The position numbers and the translations under genes were made by a program. From positions 4,588,001 to 4,652,000 of the forward strand of contig NZ_CP056087.1 of NCBI RefSeq assembly GCF_001839655.2: DNA of 64,000 nucleotides, in the 5' to 3' direction. This document shows, piece by piece, positions 1 to 10,483 of this stretch. Under the pieces are notes generated by a model that searched no databases, was not told where the DNA came from, and saw only the letters and a list, made by a program, of their open reading frames with translations. Within the stretch, counting starts at the first letter, position 1. Each line of letters begins with the position of its first letter. Source of the DNA: Pseudomonas argentinensis. GTDB lineage: Bacteria; Pseudomonadota; Gammaproteobacteria; Pseudomonadales; Pseudomonadaceae.

Positions 1-504
1 CTCGAGGTGATCAAGAGCATTTCCCAGCAGACCAACCTGCTGGCGCTCAACGCGGCCATCGAGGCCGCCCGTGCCGGCGAGGCGGGGCGTGGTTTCGCAG
101 TGGTCGCCGATGAAGTGCGCAACCTGGCCCATCGCACCCAGGAGTCGGCCCAGGAGATCGAGAAGATGATCGAGGAGCTGCAGGTCGGCTCCAGCGAATC
201 GGTCACCACCATGACCGAAAGCCAGCTCTACAGCGAACAGAGCGTGCAGGTCGCCAACCAGGCCGGCGAACGCCTGGGCAGCGTGACCCTGCGCATCGGC
301 GAGATCGACGGCATGAACCAATCGGTGGCCACCGCCACCGAAGAGCAGACCTCGGTGATCGAGGCGCTGAACATGGACATCACCGAGATCAACACCCTCA
401 ACCAGGAAGGCGTAGAAAACCTGCAGGCCACCTTGCGCGCCTGCGCGGATCTGGAGCAGCAGGCCGCGCGCCTCAAGCACCTGGTCGACAGCTTCCGGAT
501 CTGA
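1..504 (+). CDS. Methyl-accepting chemotaxis protein, C-terminal part (partial)
   Basis: The reading frame is open at the window edge, so the sensor, membrane and HAMP parts lie outside. The visible 167 residues are the cytoplasmic signalling domain. They start at the hairpin tip, with the near-invariant core [19 protein letters not shown] that contacts CheA and CheW, followed by the C-terminal helix of the coiled coil with heptad spacing. The protein ends in DSFRI without the pentapeptide that tethers CheR in some receptors. Its ligand cannot be told from this part. In PAO1 the gene upstream of the purU-mvaT region is a Pct-type amino-acid chemoreceptor, which would fit by synteny only. A strong terminator follows directly. 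Confidence 0.95.
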   Translation, partial: LEVIKSISQQTNLLALNAAIEAARAGEAGRGFAVVADEVRNLAHRTQESAQEIEKMIEELQVGSSESVTTMTESQLYSEQSVQVANQAGERLGSVTLRIGEIDGMNQSVATATEEQTSVIEALNMDITEINTLNQEGVENLQATLRACADLEQQAARLKHLVDSFRI

Positions 505-510
505 GTAACG

Positions 511-536
511 AAAAGGGCGCCACTGGCGCCCTTTTT
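511..536 (+). terminator. Rho-independent terminator after the chemoreceptor gene
   Basis: A 7-bp GGGCGCC/GGCGCCC stem with a 3-nt loop is flanked by AAAA on the left and TTTTT on the right. The A tract lets it also end transcripts arriving from the opposite strand. Confidence 0.9.
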
Positions 537-550
537 CATGTAACGGAGCT

Positions 551-718
551 CTATTTGTCGGAGCTCTGCTGCTCGCGCTGCCACAAGGCTTCGGCTCCCT
601 CGAACTCGGTGCCGTCCTCGTCGCTCAACGCATCAGGGTCGTACCGTCGCACGCACCCTTCGCCGAGCGTGGGTGGCGGCTTGGCGGCGCCGGGTTGTGG
701 CGTGTCGTCGTCATCCAT
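551..718 (-). CDS. Small acidic conserved hypothetical protein (55 aa)
   Basis: This short frame starts with ATG (718-716) and ends with TAG (553-551). The product begins MDDDDTPQPG, is rich in Asp/Glu and Pro, and has no signal peptide or membrane segment. It lies 24 bp downstream of purU on the same strand, probably as the last gene of its transcript, and is convergent with the chemoreceptor gene. In PAO1 a small hypothetical gene (PA4313 as I remember) occupies the same place, which supports it being real. No function is recognised. Confidence 0.6.
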   Translation of the reverse strand: MDDDDTPQPGAAKPPPTLGEGCVRRYDPDALSDEDGTEFEGAEALWQREQQSSDK

Positions 719-742
719 CGCAGAGCCCTTGTTCGGCCGGGG

Positions 743-1594
743 TCAGTCGAAGACCACCGTCTTGTTGTTGTGCACCAGCACCCGGTCTTCCAGGTGATAG
801 CGCAGACCACGGGAAAGCACCATCTTTTCCACGTCCTTGCCCAGGCGCACCATCTCTTCGATGGATTCGCGATGGCTGACGCGCACCACGTCCTGCTCGA
901 TGATCGGGCCGGCATCCAGCTCTTCGGTCACGTAGTGGGAGGTCGCGCCGATCAGCTTGACGCCGCGCAGCGAGGCCTGATGATAGGGCTTGGCGCCCAC
1001 GAACGAGGGCAGGAAGCTGTGGTGGATATTGATCACCCGCTGCGCATAGTCCTGACACAATTTGGGCGGCAGGATCTGCATGTAGCGCGCCAGTACGATG
1101 ACGTCCGCCTGGTGCTCTTCGACCAGGCGCGCGACTTCGTCGAACGCCGGCTGCTTGTTCTGCGCGTCCACCGGCACGTGAATGAACGGAATGCCATGCC
1201 ACTCGACCATGCTGCGCAGGTCGTCGTGGTTGGAGATCACGCAGGGAATGTCGCAGTCCAGCTCGTTGCTGTGCCAGCGGTGCAGCAGGTCGGCCAGGCA
1301 GTGAGATTCGCGGCTGGCCATCAGCACCACGCGTTTCTTCTGTGCCGAATCGGTGATGCGCCACTCCATGGAGAATTCCCGGGCGATCGGCGAGAACGCC
1401 TGGTTGAAACCGTCCAGGTCGAAGGGCAACGAATCGGCGCGGATTTCATGGCGCATGAAAAACCAGCCGCTCTGCGTGTCCGAATGGTGGCTCGCTTCGG
1501 TGATCCAGCCGTTGTAGGTCGCCAGGAAGTTACTGACCTTGGCGACGATGCCGGTACGATCAGGGCAGGCGATTACCAGCCGAAAAGTGCGCAT
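743..1594 (-). CDS. purU: Formyltetrahydrofolate deformylase PurU
   Basis: PurU hydrolyses 10-formyl-tetrahydrofolate to formate and tetrahydrofolate, balancing one-carbon pools and supplying formate for PurT. The 283 residues, the usual length, show an N-terminal ACT domain (starts MRTFRLVIACPDRTG, about residues 1-80) and a formyltransferase-fold hydrolase domain with the motifs SNHDD and HHSFLPSF. The ATG at 1594 was chosen over an upstream in-frame start because the ACT domain begins there. It is transcribed away from mvaT, as in other pseudomonads. Confidence 0.95.
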   Translation of the reverse strand: MRTFRLVIACPDRTGIVAKVSNFLATYNGWITEASHHSDTQSGWFFMRHEIRADSLPFDLDGFNQAFSPIAREFSMEWRITDSAQKKRVVLMASRESHCLADLLHRWHSNELDCDIPCVISNHDDLRSMVEWHGIPFIHVPVDAQNKQPAFDEVARLVEEHQADVIVLARYMQILPPKLCQDYAQRVINIHHSFLPSFVGAKPYHQASLRGVKLIGATSHYVTEELDAGPIIEQDVVRVSHRESIEEMVRLGKDVEKMVLSRGLRYHLEDRVLVHNNKTVVFD

Positions 1595-1941
1595 GAACAA
1601 CTCCAGAGAATTAGCGAAGGCGCGCATTTTAGCCAGACTAACGAAAAACTGCAGTATCTCGTGACGGCCGCCATCGACCATCCGGCGGGCGCGGCCCCGC
1701 GCCTGAAAAGCAAGGCACCGGCAGTTGGCTTAATAAATTCCTCCCTGGGTACCGTAACCGGTTAAATACCCATTTTTTAAGTAGTAATTAAATTAAACGC
1801 ACTGAATTGTTGCCGGCGGGGGTGTAACTTTCTTTGTTCAAATACGTCTGTTTACTACAAAACGGTTTACTTAAAACCGGCCGCTGTCTACTATAAGCAA
1901 CACTTGGTCACCCTCCCTCGCATTGCATTAAAGGTACACAT
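1595..1941. promoter_or_regulatory. AT-rich divergent intergenic region, purU / mvaT
   Basis: These 347 bases hold no gene. About 1725-1895 is clearly richer in A and T than the rest of the window, with runs such as TTTTTTAAGTAGTAATTAAA, and contains a palindrome AACCGGTT and an AACGGTTT. It must carry the promoters of purU and mvaT. H-NS-family proteins prefer such DNA, so MvaT autoregulation is a reasonable inference. I could not assign -35/-10 boxes with confidence. Confidence 0.5.
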
Positions 1942-2325
1942 ATGTCGCTGATCACCGAATACCGCAGCCTCGAAGAAAACATCAAAGAACTGCAAGAGCG
2001 CCTGAAAAGCCTGTCGCAAGACGACAAGCTGAAAAAGGAACTGGAGTTCGAAGGCAAGCTGCGCACGCTGATGGGTGAATATCAGAAGTCGCTGCGCGAC
2101 ATCATTGCCCTGCTCGATCCCGAGGCCAAGGCCGGCAAAGCACCGCGCACGGCAGGTAAGGCAGCAGCCACCGGCAGCAAACGCGCACGCAAGGTTAAGC
2201 AGTACAAGAACCCGAACACCGGTGAAGTCATCGAAACCAAAGGTGGCAACCACAAGACCCTTAAAGAGTGGAAAGCCAAGTGGGGCGCAGACGTAGTCGA
2301 AGGCTGGGCCACCCTGCTGGACTAA
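1942..2325 (+). CDS. mvaT: Xenogeneic silencer MvaT (H-NS family)
   Basis: MvaT is the Pseudomonas counterpart of H-NS: it oligomerises along AT-rich DNA and silences horizontally acquired genes. The 127 residues comprise an N-terminal coiled-coil oligomerisation region (about 1-60, beginning MSLITEYRSLEENIKELQER), a basic Ala/Lys-rich linker (about 62-88), and a C-terminal DNA-binding domain with the AT-pincer sequence KGGNHKTLKEW near residue 100. It stands alone with its own terminator. Codon use matches its neighbours, so it is core rather than acquired. Confidence 0.97.
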   Translation: MSLITEYRSLEENIKELQERLKSLSQDDKLKKELEFEGKLRTLMGEYQKSLRDIIALLDPEAKAGKAPRTAGKAAATGSKRARKVKQYKNPNTGEVIETKGGNHKTLKEWKAKWGADVVEGWATLLD

Positions 2326-2354
2326 TGCCCGACCGGGGCGGTGAGTCCATGAAG

Positions 2355-2379
2355 AACGCCAGCATCGCTGGCGTTTTTT
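2355..2379 (+). terminator. Terminator of mvaT
   Basis: The stem AACGCCAGC/GCTGGCGTT with a 3-nt loop is followed by a run of T. It is a canonical intrinsic terminator 30 bp after the mvaT stop. Confidence 0.92.
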
Positions 2380-2456
2380 ATGGGTGCCTTTTCGAATCAC
2401 CGCAATAGAAAGATTTCATTGGTCACACCAGTTGACACAACGTGTGGCACTCTTGC

Positions 2457-3902
2457 TTATCGCTCTTCATGTTGTAGGCCATATCGCTGGCGCAACTGAT
2501 GTGCGTGCTCGATCCAGGCCTGCAATAGCAGGCGCTGACTATCTGTCGCCGCGGTCAGATAAACCGCCATGTCCGCCTCGAAACTCGCCAGCGTATTCGG
2601 CGCACCCAACTCGCTCAGGGTAAGTCGCTGACGGCAGAAGCTGTGCCAGCGCAGTTGCTCTTCGCTGTTCAACGTACCGGGAAAGTTGCGTGCCCGGTAA
2701 CGAAACAGCAACTCGGGCAAACGCGCATCATCGAACGGCCAAGCGTGCGTCGCCAATTGCGCCGGATCGCTGTTGCGTACCTGTTCACACAAGCGCCGAT
2801 CGCGGTCACCTATAAAGCCGTCGTACAACTGCTGTTCTGGATCCATGACCGCTGCGAAACTTTCTTGCGCATAAACCTGCGGCAATTTGTCTCGCCATTG
2901 TTGCTGCGTATCGACCAACCGCTGGGCGCGGACCTGGAACTCGGCCTTGTCCAACTGCAGGCGCTGGCAATCTTCAGGGCGTAATACCCCCAGCGGTGCG
3001 ATCATCGGGCAGCGATTGATATGTATGAGCTTGAGCGGCACCGGCTGCTCGCCTTCAGCCAGCTCATCGCGACGGGTGTAGAGGCGACGGCGCAAGGTGT
3101 CGGCATCCTGGTCAAGCAAGGGCGTGGCGTCGAGGTGCAGGTCGCAAACGATCAGGGCATTGCGGTTGCGCGGATGCCAGGCCAGGGGTAACACGATCGC
3201 CAGGTAATGTCGCGCCCCGGAAAAACGCCCGGATACATGCACCAGCGGCTGCAACAGGCGGATCTGATCGAGCACCTGCTGCTTGTTGCGCAGCCCGTAG
3301 AGGTAGTCATAAAGCTTGGGTTGGCGCTCGCGGATCAGGCGCGCCAGGGCGATGGTCGCCCGCACATCGGAAAGCGCGTCATGGGCCTGGCCATGCTCGA
3401 TGCCGTTGGCCGCGGTGAGCCGCTCGAGCTTGAGGCTGACGCCCTGCTCGTCCCGGGGCCACTGGATGCCTTCGGGGCGCAACGCATAGGCGGTGCGCAC
3501 CATGTCGATCAGGTCCCAGCGGCTATTGCCGCCCTGCCACTCGCGGGCATAGGGGTCGAAGAAATTGCGATACAGGCTGTAGCGCGTCACCTCGTCATCG
3601 AAACGCAGACTGTTGTACCCCACGCCACAGGTACCTGGCCGCGCCAGCTCGGTGTGCACGCGGGTCATGAACTCGGCTTCACCGAGGCCTTCACGGGCCA
3701 GACGCTCCGGCCCGATGCCAGTGATCATGCACGCCGCGGGATGGGGCAGGATATCGTCGCTAGGCTGGCAGTACAGGTTGACCGGCGCCTCGATCTCGTT
3801 GAGCTGCTCATCGGTGCGGATCCCGGCGACCTGCAGCGGGCGATCCCGGCGCGGGTCGATACCGGTGGTTTCGTAGTCGTACCAGAACAGACTGGAAGGC
3901 AC
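2457..3902 (-). CDS. sbcB: Exodeoxyribonuclease I
   Basis: ExoI degrades single-stranded DNA 3' to 5' in mismatch repair and recombination. The N terminus carries the DEDDh exonuclease motif I as WYDYETTG; the SH3-like and helical C-terminal regions typical of ExoI follow. I chose the GTG at 3902 because it is preceded by AGGAG at good spacing and places the first catalytic Asp/Glu at the usual distance from the start. This gives 481 residues, against about 475 in E. coli. An ATG further upstream would add an extension with no family similarity. Convergent with mvaT. Confidence 0.95.
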   Translation of the reverse strand: MPSSLFWYDYETTGIDPRRDRPLQVAGIRTDEQLNEIEAPVNLYCQPSDDILPHPAACMITGIGPERLAREGLGEAEFMTRVHTELARPGTCGVGYNSLRFDDEVTRYSLYRNFFDPYAREWQGGNSRWDLIDMVRTAYALRPEGIQWPRDEQGVSLKLERLTAANGIEHGQAHDALSDVRATIALARLIRERQPKLYDYLYGLRNKQQVLDQIRLLQPLVHVSGRFSGARHYLAIVLPLAWHPRNRNALIVCDLHLDATPLLDQDADTLRRRLYTRRDELAEGEQPVPLKLIHINRCPMIAPLGVLRPEDCQRLQLDKAEFQVRAQRLVDTQQQWRDKLPQVYAQESFAAVMDPEQQLYDGFIGDRDRRLCEQVRNSDPAQLATHAWPFDDARLPELLFRYRARNFPGTLNSEEQLRWHSFCRQRLTLSELGAPNTLASFEADMAVYLTAATDSQRLLLQAWIEHAHQLRQRYGLQHEER

Positions 3903-4091
3903 AGCGGACTCCTGTAGCGAATGAGCGTCGCAGTCTAGGTTCGTTGTCCCCTGACCACAAACCATCAGGGTAGGGAAAAAGCTTGATGGCGTTCACGGCT
4001 GCAGACAAAGTCGGTGAGCCACCCCTTGTTCACTATTTGCAACACCATTAATATCAGGAAACAATCTTATCCCGCTCGCCAAGGAAGAATC

Positions 4092-4847
4092 ATGAGTGAC
4101 GCTACCAATCCCTACGCCGTTCCCACCAGCCAATTGCAGGATGCGCCCACTGGCGATCAGGCACTGAGCGTCGAACAGGCCCTGAGCCGCGGTTACGACT
4201 TCACCATCGGCGGCCTGCTCAGCGAAGCCTGGCAACTGACCAAGGGCACCAAGGGCATCATCATCGGCGGCTTCCTGATTTTCTACGTGGCGATCCTGGT
4301 CGCCTCGTTCGTGGTCGGAGCCGTGCTGGGCATCTTCAGCCTGTTCAGCGACAGCCTGGTCCTGATCATCATCGGTCAGCTGCTGACCACCATCATCGCA
4401 TCCGCGGTGAGCTACCCGTTCTTCGCCGGCCTGAACATGATCGGCATTCGCCGTGCGGCCGGTCAGCCGTTCAGCTTCAACGAGATCTTCAGCCACTTCG
4501 GCAGCCTGGTGCCGCTGCTGATCGCTGCCGTGCTGATGATGGTGCTGATCTACCTCGGCATGATCCTGCTGCTGATCCCGGGCATCTACCTGGCGGTGGC
4601 CTACATGCTGGCGATCCCCCTGATCGTCGAGCGTGGCCTCTCCCCCTGGCAGGCCATGGAAGCCTCGCGCAAGGCCATCACCCAGCACTGGTTCAAGGTG
4701 TTCGGCCTGTTCCTGCTGCTCGGCCTGATCGTCATCGTCAGCGCCATCCCACTGGGCATCGGCCTGATCTGGACCATTCCGCTGTTCGTGATGGTCATGG
4801 GCGTGCTGTATCGCACCATCTTCGGCGTCCTGCCCGTCGCACGTTAA
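4092..4847 (+). CDS. Multi-pass inner membrane protein of unknown function
   Basis: The ATG follows AAGGAAG at good spacing. The 251-residue product has a hydrophilic N terminus of about 45 residues (MSDATNPYAVPTSQ) and then roughly five hydrophobic segments, several rich in Ile/Leu/Gly. NPYAVP-type N termini are common in uncharacterised Pseudomonas membrane proteins. A conserved middle segment near residues 185-215 (ERGLSPWQAMEASRKAITQH) resembles the amphipathic stretch of glycerophosphodiesterase-type or DUF975-like membrane domains, but I cannot assign a family. It lies 90 bp upstream of the RDD/MoxR cluster and may belong to it. Confidence 0.85.
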   Translation: MSDATNPYAVPTSQLQDAPTGDQALSVEQALSRGYDFTIGGLLSEAWQLTKGTKGIIIGGFLIFYVAILVASFVVGAVLGIFSLFSDSLVLIIIGQLLTTIIASAVSYPFFAGLNMIGIRRAAGQPFSFNEIFSHFGSLVPLLIAAVLMMVLIYLGMILLLIPGIYLAVAYMLAIPLIVERGLSPWQAMEASRKAITQHWFKVFGLFLLLGLIVIVSAIPLGIGLIWTIPLFVMVMGVLYRTIFGVLPVAR

Positions 4848-4937
4848 GCAAGTTCAGCCCAGGTCGCGCCCGTGCGGCCTGGTTGCTTCCCGCCCCGCTG
4901 CTGGCTAGCATCGGGCTTTGCTCCTTACGACGTGACG

Positions 4938-5663
4938 ATGCCAGCCTCCTCCGTTTCCCCTTCTTCCCGATCCCAGCAGGCCGTGCTGGACACGCGCTAT
5001 CAGGTGGAAACCCCGGAAGGGATCGACCTCGCGCTGCGTCCTGCCGGGCTGGTGCCGCGCGCCCTGGCCTTCACCATCGACCTGCTGATCCGCGGCGCCA
5101 TCCTGGCTATCGTCTACCTGGTACTCGGCCTGTTCGGCCAACTGGGCATGGGCCTGGCGACCATCGCGCTGTTTCTGGTCACCTGGTGGTACATGGTGCT
5201 GTTCGAGGTGCTCAATCAGGGCCGCTCACCGGGCAAGCAGCTGCTCGGCCTGCGCGTGGTGCATGACGATGGCACGCCGATCGGCTGGCCGGCGTCGCTG
5301 ACCCGCAACCTGCTGCGTTTCGTCGACCTGCTGCCGTTCGCCTATACCCTGGGCATCATCAGCTGCCTGAGCAATCGCGCCTTCAAACGCCTCGGCGACA
5401 TTGCCGCCGGCACCCTGGTGGTCTACCGCGAGCACCCCATTGAACGGCCCAACCTGCCCGAGGCCGATGCGCTGCCCGCGCCCCTCGTGCTGGATTTCGC
5501 CGAGCAACGGGCGGTCCTGGCCTTCGCCGAGCGCGGCGAAGGGTTGTCGAGCGCGCGCCGTACCGAACTGGCGGGCATTCTCGCCGAGCCGCTGCAGGTC
5601 GACGCCAGCCAGGCGGAACAACGCATCAACGGTATTGCCCGCGGCTTGTTGGGCCCGACATGA
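4938..5663 (+). CDS. RDD family membrane protein
   Basis: The 241-residue protein has a central RDD-type membrane domain: the signature Arg/Asp residues fall in RALAFTIDLLIRG (near residue 50), followed by two or three hydrophobic helices and the conserved GRSPGKQLLGLRVV loop. The C-terminal 80 residues are soluble. RDD proteins are small membrane proteins of mostly unknown function; some have been proposed as ion antiporters. The ATG at 4938 was preferred to an upstream one because it leaves a normal short N terminus. It overlaps the next gene by 4 bp (ATGA), the first link of a six-gene cluster. Confidence 0.9.
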   Translation: MPASSVSPSSRSQQAVLDTRYQVETPEGIDLALRPAGLVPRALAFTIDLLIRGAILAIVYLVLGLFGQLGMGLATIALFLVTWWYMVLFEVLNQGRSPGKQLLGLRVVHDDGTPIGWPASLTRNLLRFVDLLPFAYTLGIISCLSNRAFKRLGDIAAGTLVVYREHPIERPNLPEADALPAPLVLDFAEQRAVLAFAERGEGLSSARRTELAGILAEPLQVDASQAEQRINGIARGLLGPT

Positions 5664-6640
5664 AACAGAGCGTTTTCGAAAACCGCCATCAGCCCCAGTG
5701 GCAGGCCTTCGCCGAGCAGCTCACGCGCCTCGAGGCCGGCGGCGGCGACGCGGAAAAGAGCCGCACCTTCGCCGCCGAGTACCGCCGCCTCTGCCAGCAC
5801 CTGGCACTGGCCAGGGCGCGCGGCTACAGCAACCACCTGATCGAGGAACTGCAACACCTGGCCCTGCGCGGCCACCAGCAGTTCTACCGCCACCGCAGCG
5901 CCATCGGCCCACAGCTGATCGGCTTCGTGCTCGCAGGTTTTCCGCGCCTGGTGCGTGAAGAGTGGCGCCTGGTGAGCATCGCCAGCCTGCTGTTCTTCGG
6001 CAGCCTGGCGCTGATGGGCAGCCTCGTCTACCTGTTTCCGGATCTGGTCTACAGCGTCATGGATCCGGCCCGCGTCAGCGAGATGGAGAGCATGTACGAC
6101 CCCGACACCACGCGCCTGGGCCGCTTTGGCGAACGCGACTCGGGGGACGACTGGATGATGTTCGGCTTCTACATCATGAACAACATCGGCATCGCCTTTC
6201 AGACCTTCGCCAGCGGCCTGCTGTTCGGCGTTGGCAGCCTGTTCTTCCTGCTGTTCAACGGCCTGATGATCGGCGCGGTGGCCGGCTACCTCACGCAACT
6301 CGGCTACAGCGAAACCTTCTGGTCGTTCGTGATTGGCCATGGTGCCTTCGAGCTGACCGCCATCGCCCTGGCCGGTGCCGCGGGCCTCAAGCTCGGCTGG
6401 GCACTGCTCGCCCCCGGCCGCCTGCCGCGCGGCGAAGCGCTGCGTCTGGCGGCGATCCGCGCCGTGCGGCTGCTCGGCGGCGCTGCGCTGTTTCTGCTGA
6501 TCGCGGCCTTTATCGAAGCCTACTGGTCATCCATGACCTTCTCCACGCCCGCGGTGAAATACTGGGTCGGCGCGGGCCTCTGGGCGCTGGTGCTGGCGTA
6601 TCTGGGCCTGGCTGGCAGGAGGCACCATGCGCCTGACTGA
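5660..6640 (+). CDS. Stage II sporulation protein M (SpoIIM) family membrane protein
   Basis: The 326 residues contain a soluble N-terminal third (begins MKQSVFENRHQPQW) and about five transmembrane helices, with a conserved NNIGIAFQTFASGLLFG segment typical of the SpoIIM/DUF95 family. Despite the name, non-sporulating bacteria carry these proteins next to MoxR ATPases. It overlaps the RDD gene by 4 bp and the DUF4129 gene by 14 bp, which implies translational coupling. Its role is not established. Confidence 0.88.
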   Translation: MKQSVFENRHQPQWQAFAEQLTRLEAGGGDAEKSRTFAAEYRRLCQHLALARARGYSNHLIEELQHLALRGHQQFYRHRSAIGPQLIGFVLAGFPRLVREEWRLVSIASLLFFGSLALMGSLVYLFPDLVYSVMDPARVSEMESMYDPDTTRLGRFGERDSGDDWMMFGFYIMNNIGIAFQTFASGLLFGVGSLFFLLFNGLMIGAVAGYLTQLGYSETFWSFVIGHGAFELTAIALAGAAGLKLGWALLAPGRLPRGEALRLAAIRAVRLLGGAALFLLIAAFIEAYWSSMTFSTPAVKYWVGAGLWALVLAYLGLAGRRHHAPD

Positions 6641-8189
6641 CGCCAGCGTGGCGATTCGCCCGCGCACCCCCTGGGAGGCCATCGACCTCGGCGTATTGAT
6701 GGCCCGCCAGCATCGCCGCCTGCTGATGGCCAGTTGGGCCGCGGTTACCCTGCCACTGTTCGCCGTGCTCTGTGCGCTGCTGTGGCAATACCCGTCCTGG
6801 GCGATGTTCGCGTTCTGGTGGCTGAAGCCGGCCTACGAGCGGCTGCCGCTGTACATTCTTTCGCGCTCGCTGTTCGGCGACGCGCCGCCCCTCAAGCAGG
6901 CGCTGAAGGCCTTTCCCGGCCTGCTCAAGCCACAACTGCTGGCCAGCCTGACCTGGCGCCGCCTGAGCCCGACGCGCAGTTTCGATTTGCCGGTGTTGCA
7001 GCTCGAAGGCCTCAAGGGCAAGGCGCGCACCCAGCGCCTCAACGTGCTGGCGCAACGCGACGCCGGCGCTGCCACCTGGCTGACCGTGGTCGGCATGCAC
7101 CTGGAGACCGCCCTGTGGATCGGCCTCGGCAGCCTAGTCTATCTGCTCATCCCGACCCAGGTCTCCACCGAATGGGACTGGCAGAGCCTGATCAATGGCG
7201 ATACCAGCGACTGGCTGTGGCTGGAGCACCTGTCCAACCTCGGCTACGCGCTGCTGCTGATTCTCTGGGGGCCGATCTACGTCGCCGGCGGCTTCAGCCT
7301 CTACCTCAACCGGCGTACCGCCCTGGAAGGCTGGGACATCGAGCTGACCTTCCGGCGCCTGCGCCAGCGCCTGACCGGGGTGGCCTATGCCTTGCTGCTG
7401 GGCGTCGGTGTACTGGTGCTGCAGGCCCCAACGCCGGCCTTCGCCGACACGCCTGCCAGTTGCCCGCTGCCCAATGAAGACCCCAATGGGCCGGACGCAG
7501 CACGCCTGCTGGCCCAGCCCCTGACCAGCCAGGCCTCCCGGGAGGCAGCGCTGCAGATTCTCGACGCGCCGCCTTTCGAGAACCGCGAAACGGTGACCCG
7601 CTGGCGCTTCGGCGACGAGGCCAGGAAAGAGGAGCCCGAGCCGCCCGAGAACCTGCAGAAACTGCTCGACATGATCGAGAACTGGGGTGCCCTGAAAGGC
7701 CTCGCCCTGTTCTTCGAGGCCGCCCTGTGGGCGCTGGTGATCGGCGTCATCGCCCTGGTGCTGTGGCGCTACCGTGAATGGCTGGGCACCTTCGTCGGCC
7801 GCGGCCGGTTCAAGCTGCCGCACAGGAACCAATCCCCGGACCAGCTGTTCGGCCTGGACGTGGTGCCGGAAAGCCTGCCGGACGACGTGGCCAGCAGCGC
7901 CGAGCGCCTCTGGGAACAAGACCCCCGCGCCGCCCTGGGCCTGCTCTACCGTGCCCTGCTCAGCCGCCTGATTCACGACCACAAGCTGCCCCTGAAGAGT
8001 TCTCACACCGAAGCCGAGGTGCTGCCTCTGGTCGACGGCCTGGACGATCCGGAGTTGAGCAACTTCAGCCAGACCCTGACGGGCCACTGGCAGAACCTCG
8101 CCTACGGCCATCGCCTGCCACCGGCCGAGCTGTGCCCGGTACTGTGCAATGACTGGCGACGCCTGGTCGAACAAGGGGGCCGCCCATGA
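6627..8189 (+). CDS. DUF4129 domain-containing membrane protein
   Basis: The ATG follows AGGAGG. The 520-residue protein has several hydrophobic segments in its N-terminal half, a Pro-rich periplasm-type stretch around residues 270-350, another membrane helix near 360-385, and a C-terminal cytoplasmic DUF4129 domain with the conserved AALGLLYRALLSRLI and SSHTEAEVL segments. DUF4129 resembles the C terminus of membrane transglutaminases, but no transglutaminase domain is present here. It sits inside the RDD-SpoIIM-MoxR-DUF58 cluster with overlaps on both sides. Confidence 0.88.
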   Translation: MRLTDASVAIRPRTPWEAIDLGVLMARQHRRLLMASWAAVTLPLFAVLCALLWQYPSWAMFAFWWLKPAYERLPLYILSRSLFGDAPPLKQALKAFPGLLKPQLLASLTWRRLSPTRSFDLPVLQLEGLKGKARTQRLNVLAQRDAGAATWLTVVGMHLETALWIGLGSLVYLLIPTQVSTEWDWQSLINGDTSDWLWLEHLSNLGYALLLILWGPIYVAGGFSLYLNRRTALEGWDIELTFRRLRQRLTGVAYALLLGVGVLVLQAPTPAFADTPASCPLPNEDPNGPDAARLLAQPLTSQASREAALQILDAPPFENRETVTRWRFGDEARKEEPEPPENLQKLLDMIENWGALKGLALFFEAALWALVIGVIALVLWRYREWLGTFVGRGRFKLPHRNQSPDQLFGLDVVPESLPDDVASSAERLWEQDPRAALGLLYRALLSRLIHDHKLPLKSSHTEAEVLPLVDGLDDPELSNFSQTLTGHWQNLAYGHRLPPAELCPVLCNDWRRLVEQGGRP

Positions 8190-9408
8190 GCCGCACCTTG
8201 CGCTTCGGCCTTGGCGTCTTGCTGGTAATGGCCCTCGGTCTGCTCGGCAACTATCTGCTGCAACGCGCCGAATCCTACGAGGAAGTGGTCACCCACGGGC
8301 CGTCGCCCGAAGCACGCGCCAATCCCTACCTGGCCGCCGAACAGTTCCTGCGCAAGCAGGGCCTGGAGGTGACCCGCGCCGACAACCTCAGCGGCCTCGA
8401 CAGCCTGCCGAGCCGCGGCCATACCCTGCTGCTGCTCGCCAACCGTAGCAACCTCACGCCCCGGCAGAACGAGCGCCTGCTGGAATGGACGGCCCGTGGC
8501 GGCCATCTGCTGTTCATCGCCGAGCGCATGTGGGACGAAGAACAGGGCAAGAGCGGCGACGGGCTGCTCGACACGCTGAACGTGCAGCAGTATCCGGTCG
8601 AGCAGCTCGACGAGGAAGAAGCCGAGCAGGAAAGCGACAGCGCCGCCGATGAGCAGGACTCGGCGTCGCCCAGCGAGGAAGATCCGGAGGAGCCGGCCGA
8701 TGCCTACCCGGACCTGACCAAGCTGTACCTGGAAAACGAGCAGGCTCCGGCCTATATCGGTTTCGATACCGACTTCCACCTCTATGATGCCAACAACCTG
8801 GCCCATGTCTGGGCCAACAGCGGTGAGGCCACGCACCTGCTGCAGATCTACCACGGCGACGGGCTGATCAGCATCGTCACCGACGCCTGGATCTGGCAGA
8901 ACGCCAACCTGGGCGATTACGACAACGCCTGGCTGCTCTGGTACCTCAGCCAGGACAGCGCCGTGACCCTGGTCTACAACGCCGACCGCGATGGCCTGCT
9001 GACCCTGCTGCAGCGTCATTTCGCACCTGCGCTGCTGGCCCTCGGCCTGCTCCTGGTGTTGACCCTGTGGCACGTCGGCCAGCGCCACGGGCCGCTGCTG
9101 CAGCCGCAACCGGCCAGCCGCCGGCAGTTGCAGGAACACCTGCGCGCCGGAGCCGATTTCCTGCTGCGCCATGGCGGCCAGCAGCGCCTGCTTAGCAACC
9201 TGCAGCAGGACATCCTGCGCCGCGCCCGCCGTCGCCACCCCGGTTTCGAACGCCTCGCCGTGGCCGACCAGTGGCAGATACTCGGCCGCCTCAGCCGTCA
9301 GCCTTCAACAGTCATCAGCCAGGCCATGCGCCCACTGGGCCAGAAACGCCTGTCCGCCAGCGACTTCACCCGCCAGGTCGCCCACCTGCAAACACTCAGG
9401 AATGCGTT

Positions 9409-9412
<4 letters not shown>
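8186..9412 (+). CDS. DUF4350 domain-containing membrane protein
   Basis: The 408-residue protein has an N-terminal membrane anchor (RFGLGVLLVMALGLLGNYLL), a DUF4350 domain with a Rossmann/GATase-like beginning (residues about 40-120), an acidic Glu/Asp/Ser-rich insert near 145-175, and a second membrane helix near residues 275-295 followed by a basic cytoplasmic tail. It overlaps both neighbours by 4 bp (ATGA). DUF4350 proteins co-occur with MoxR/DUF58 systems. I infer that it is a membrane-tethered partner of the ATPase. Confidence 0.87.
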
Positions 9413-10458
<1,046 letters not shown>

Positions 10459-10483
10459 CCGACTCGAACCGGGATAAAGCGGC

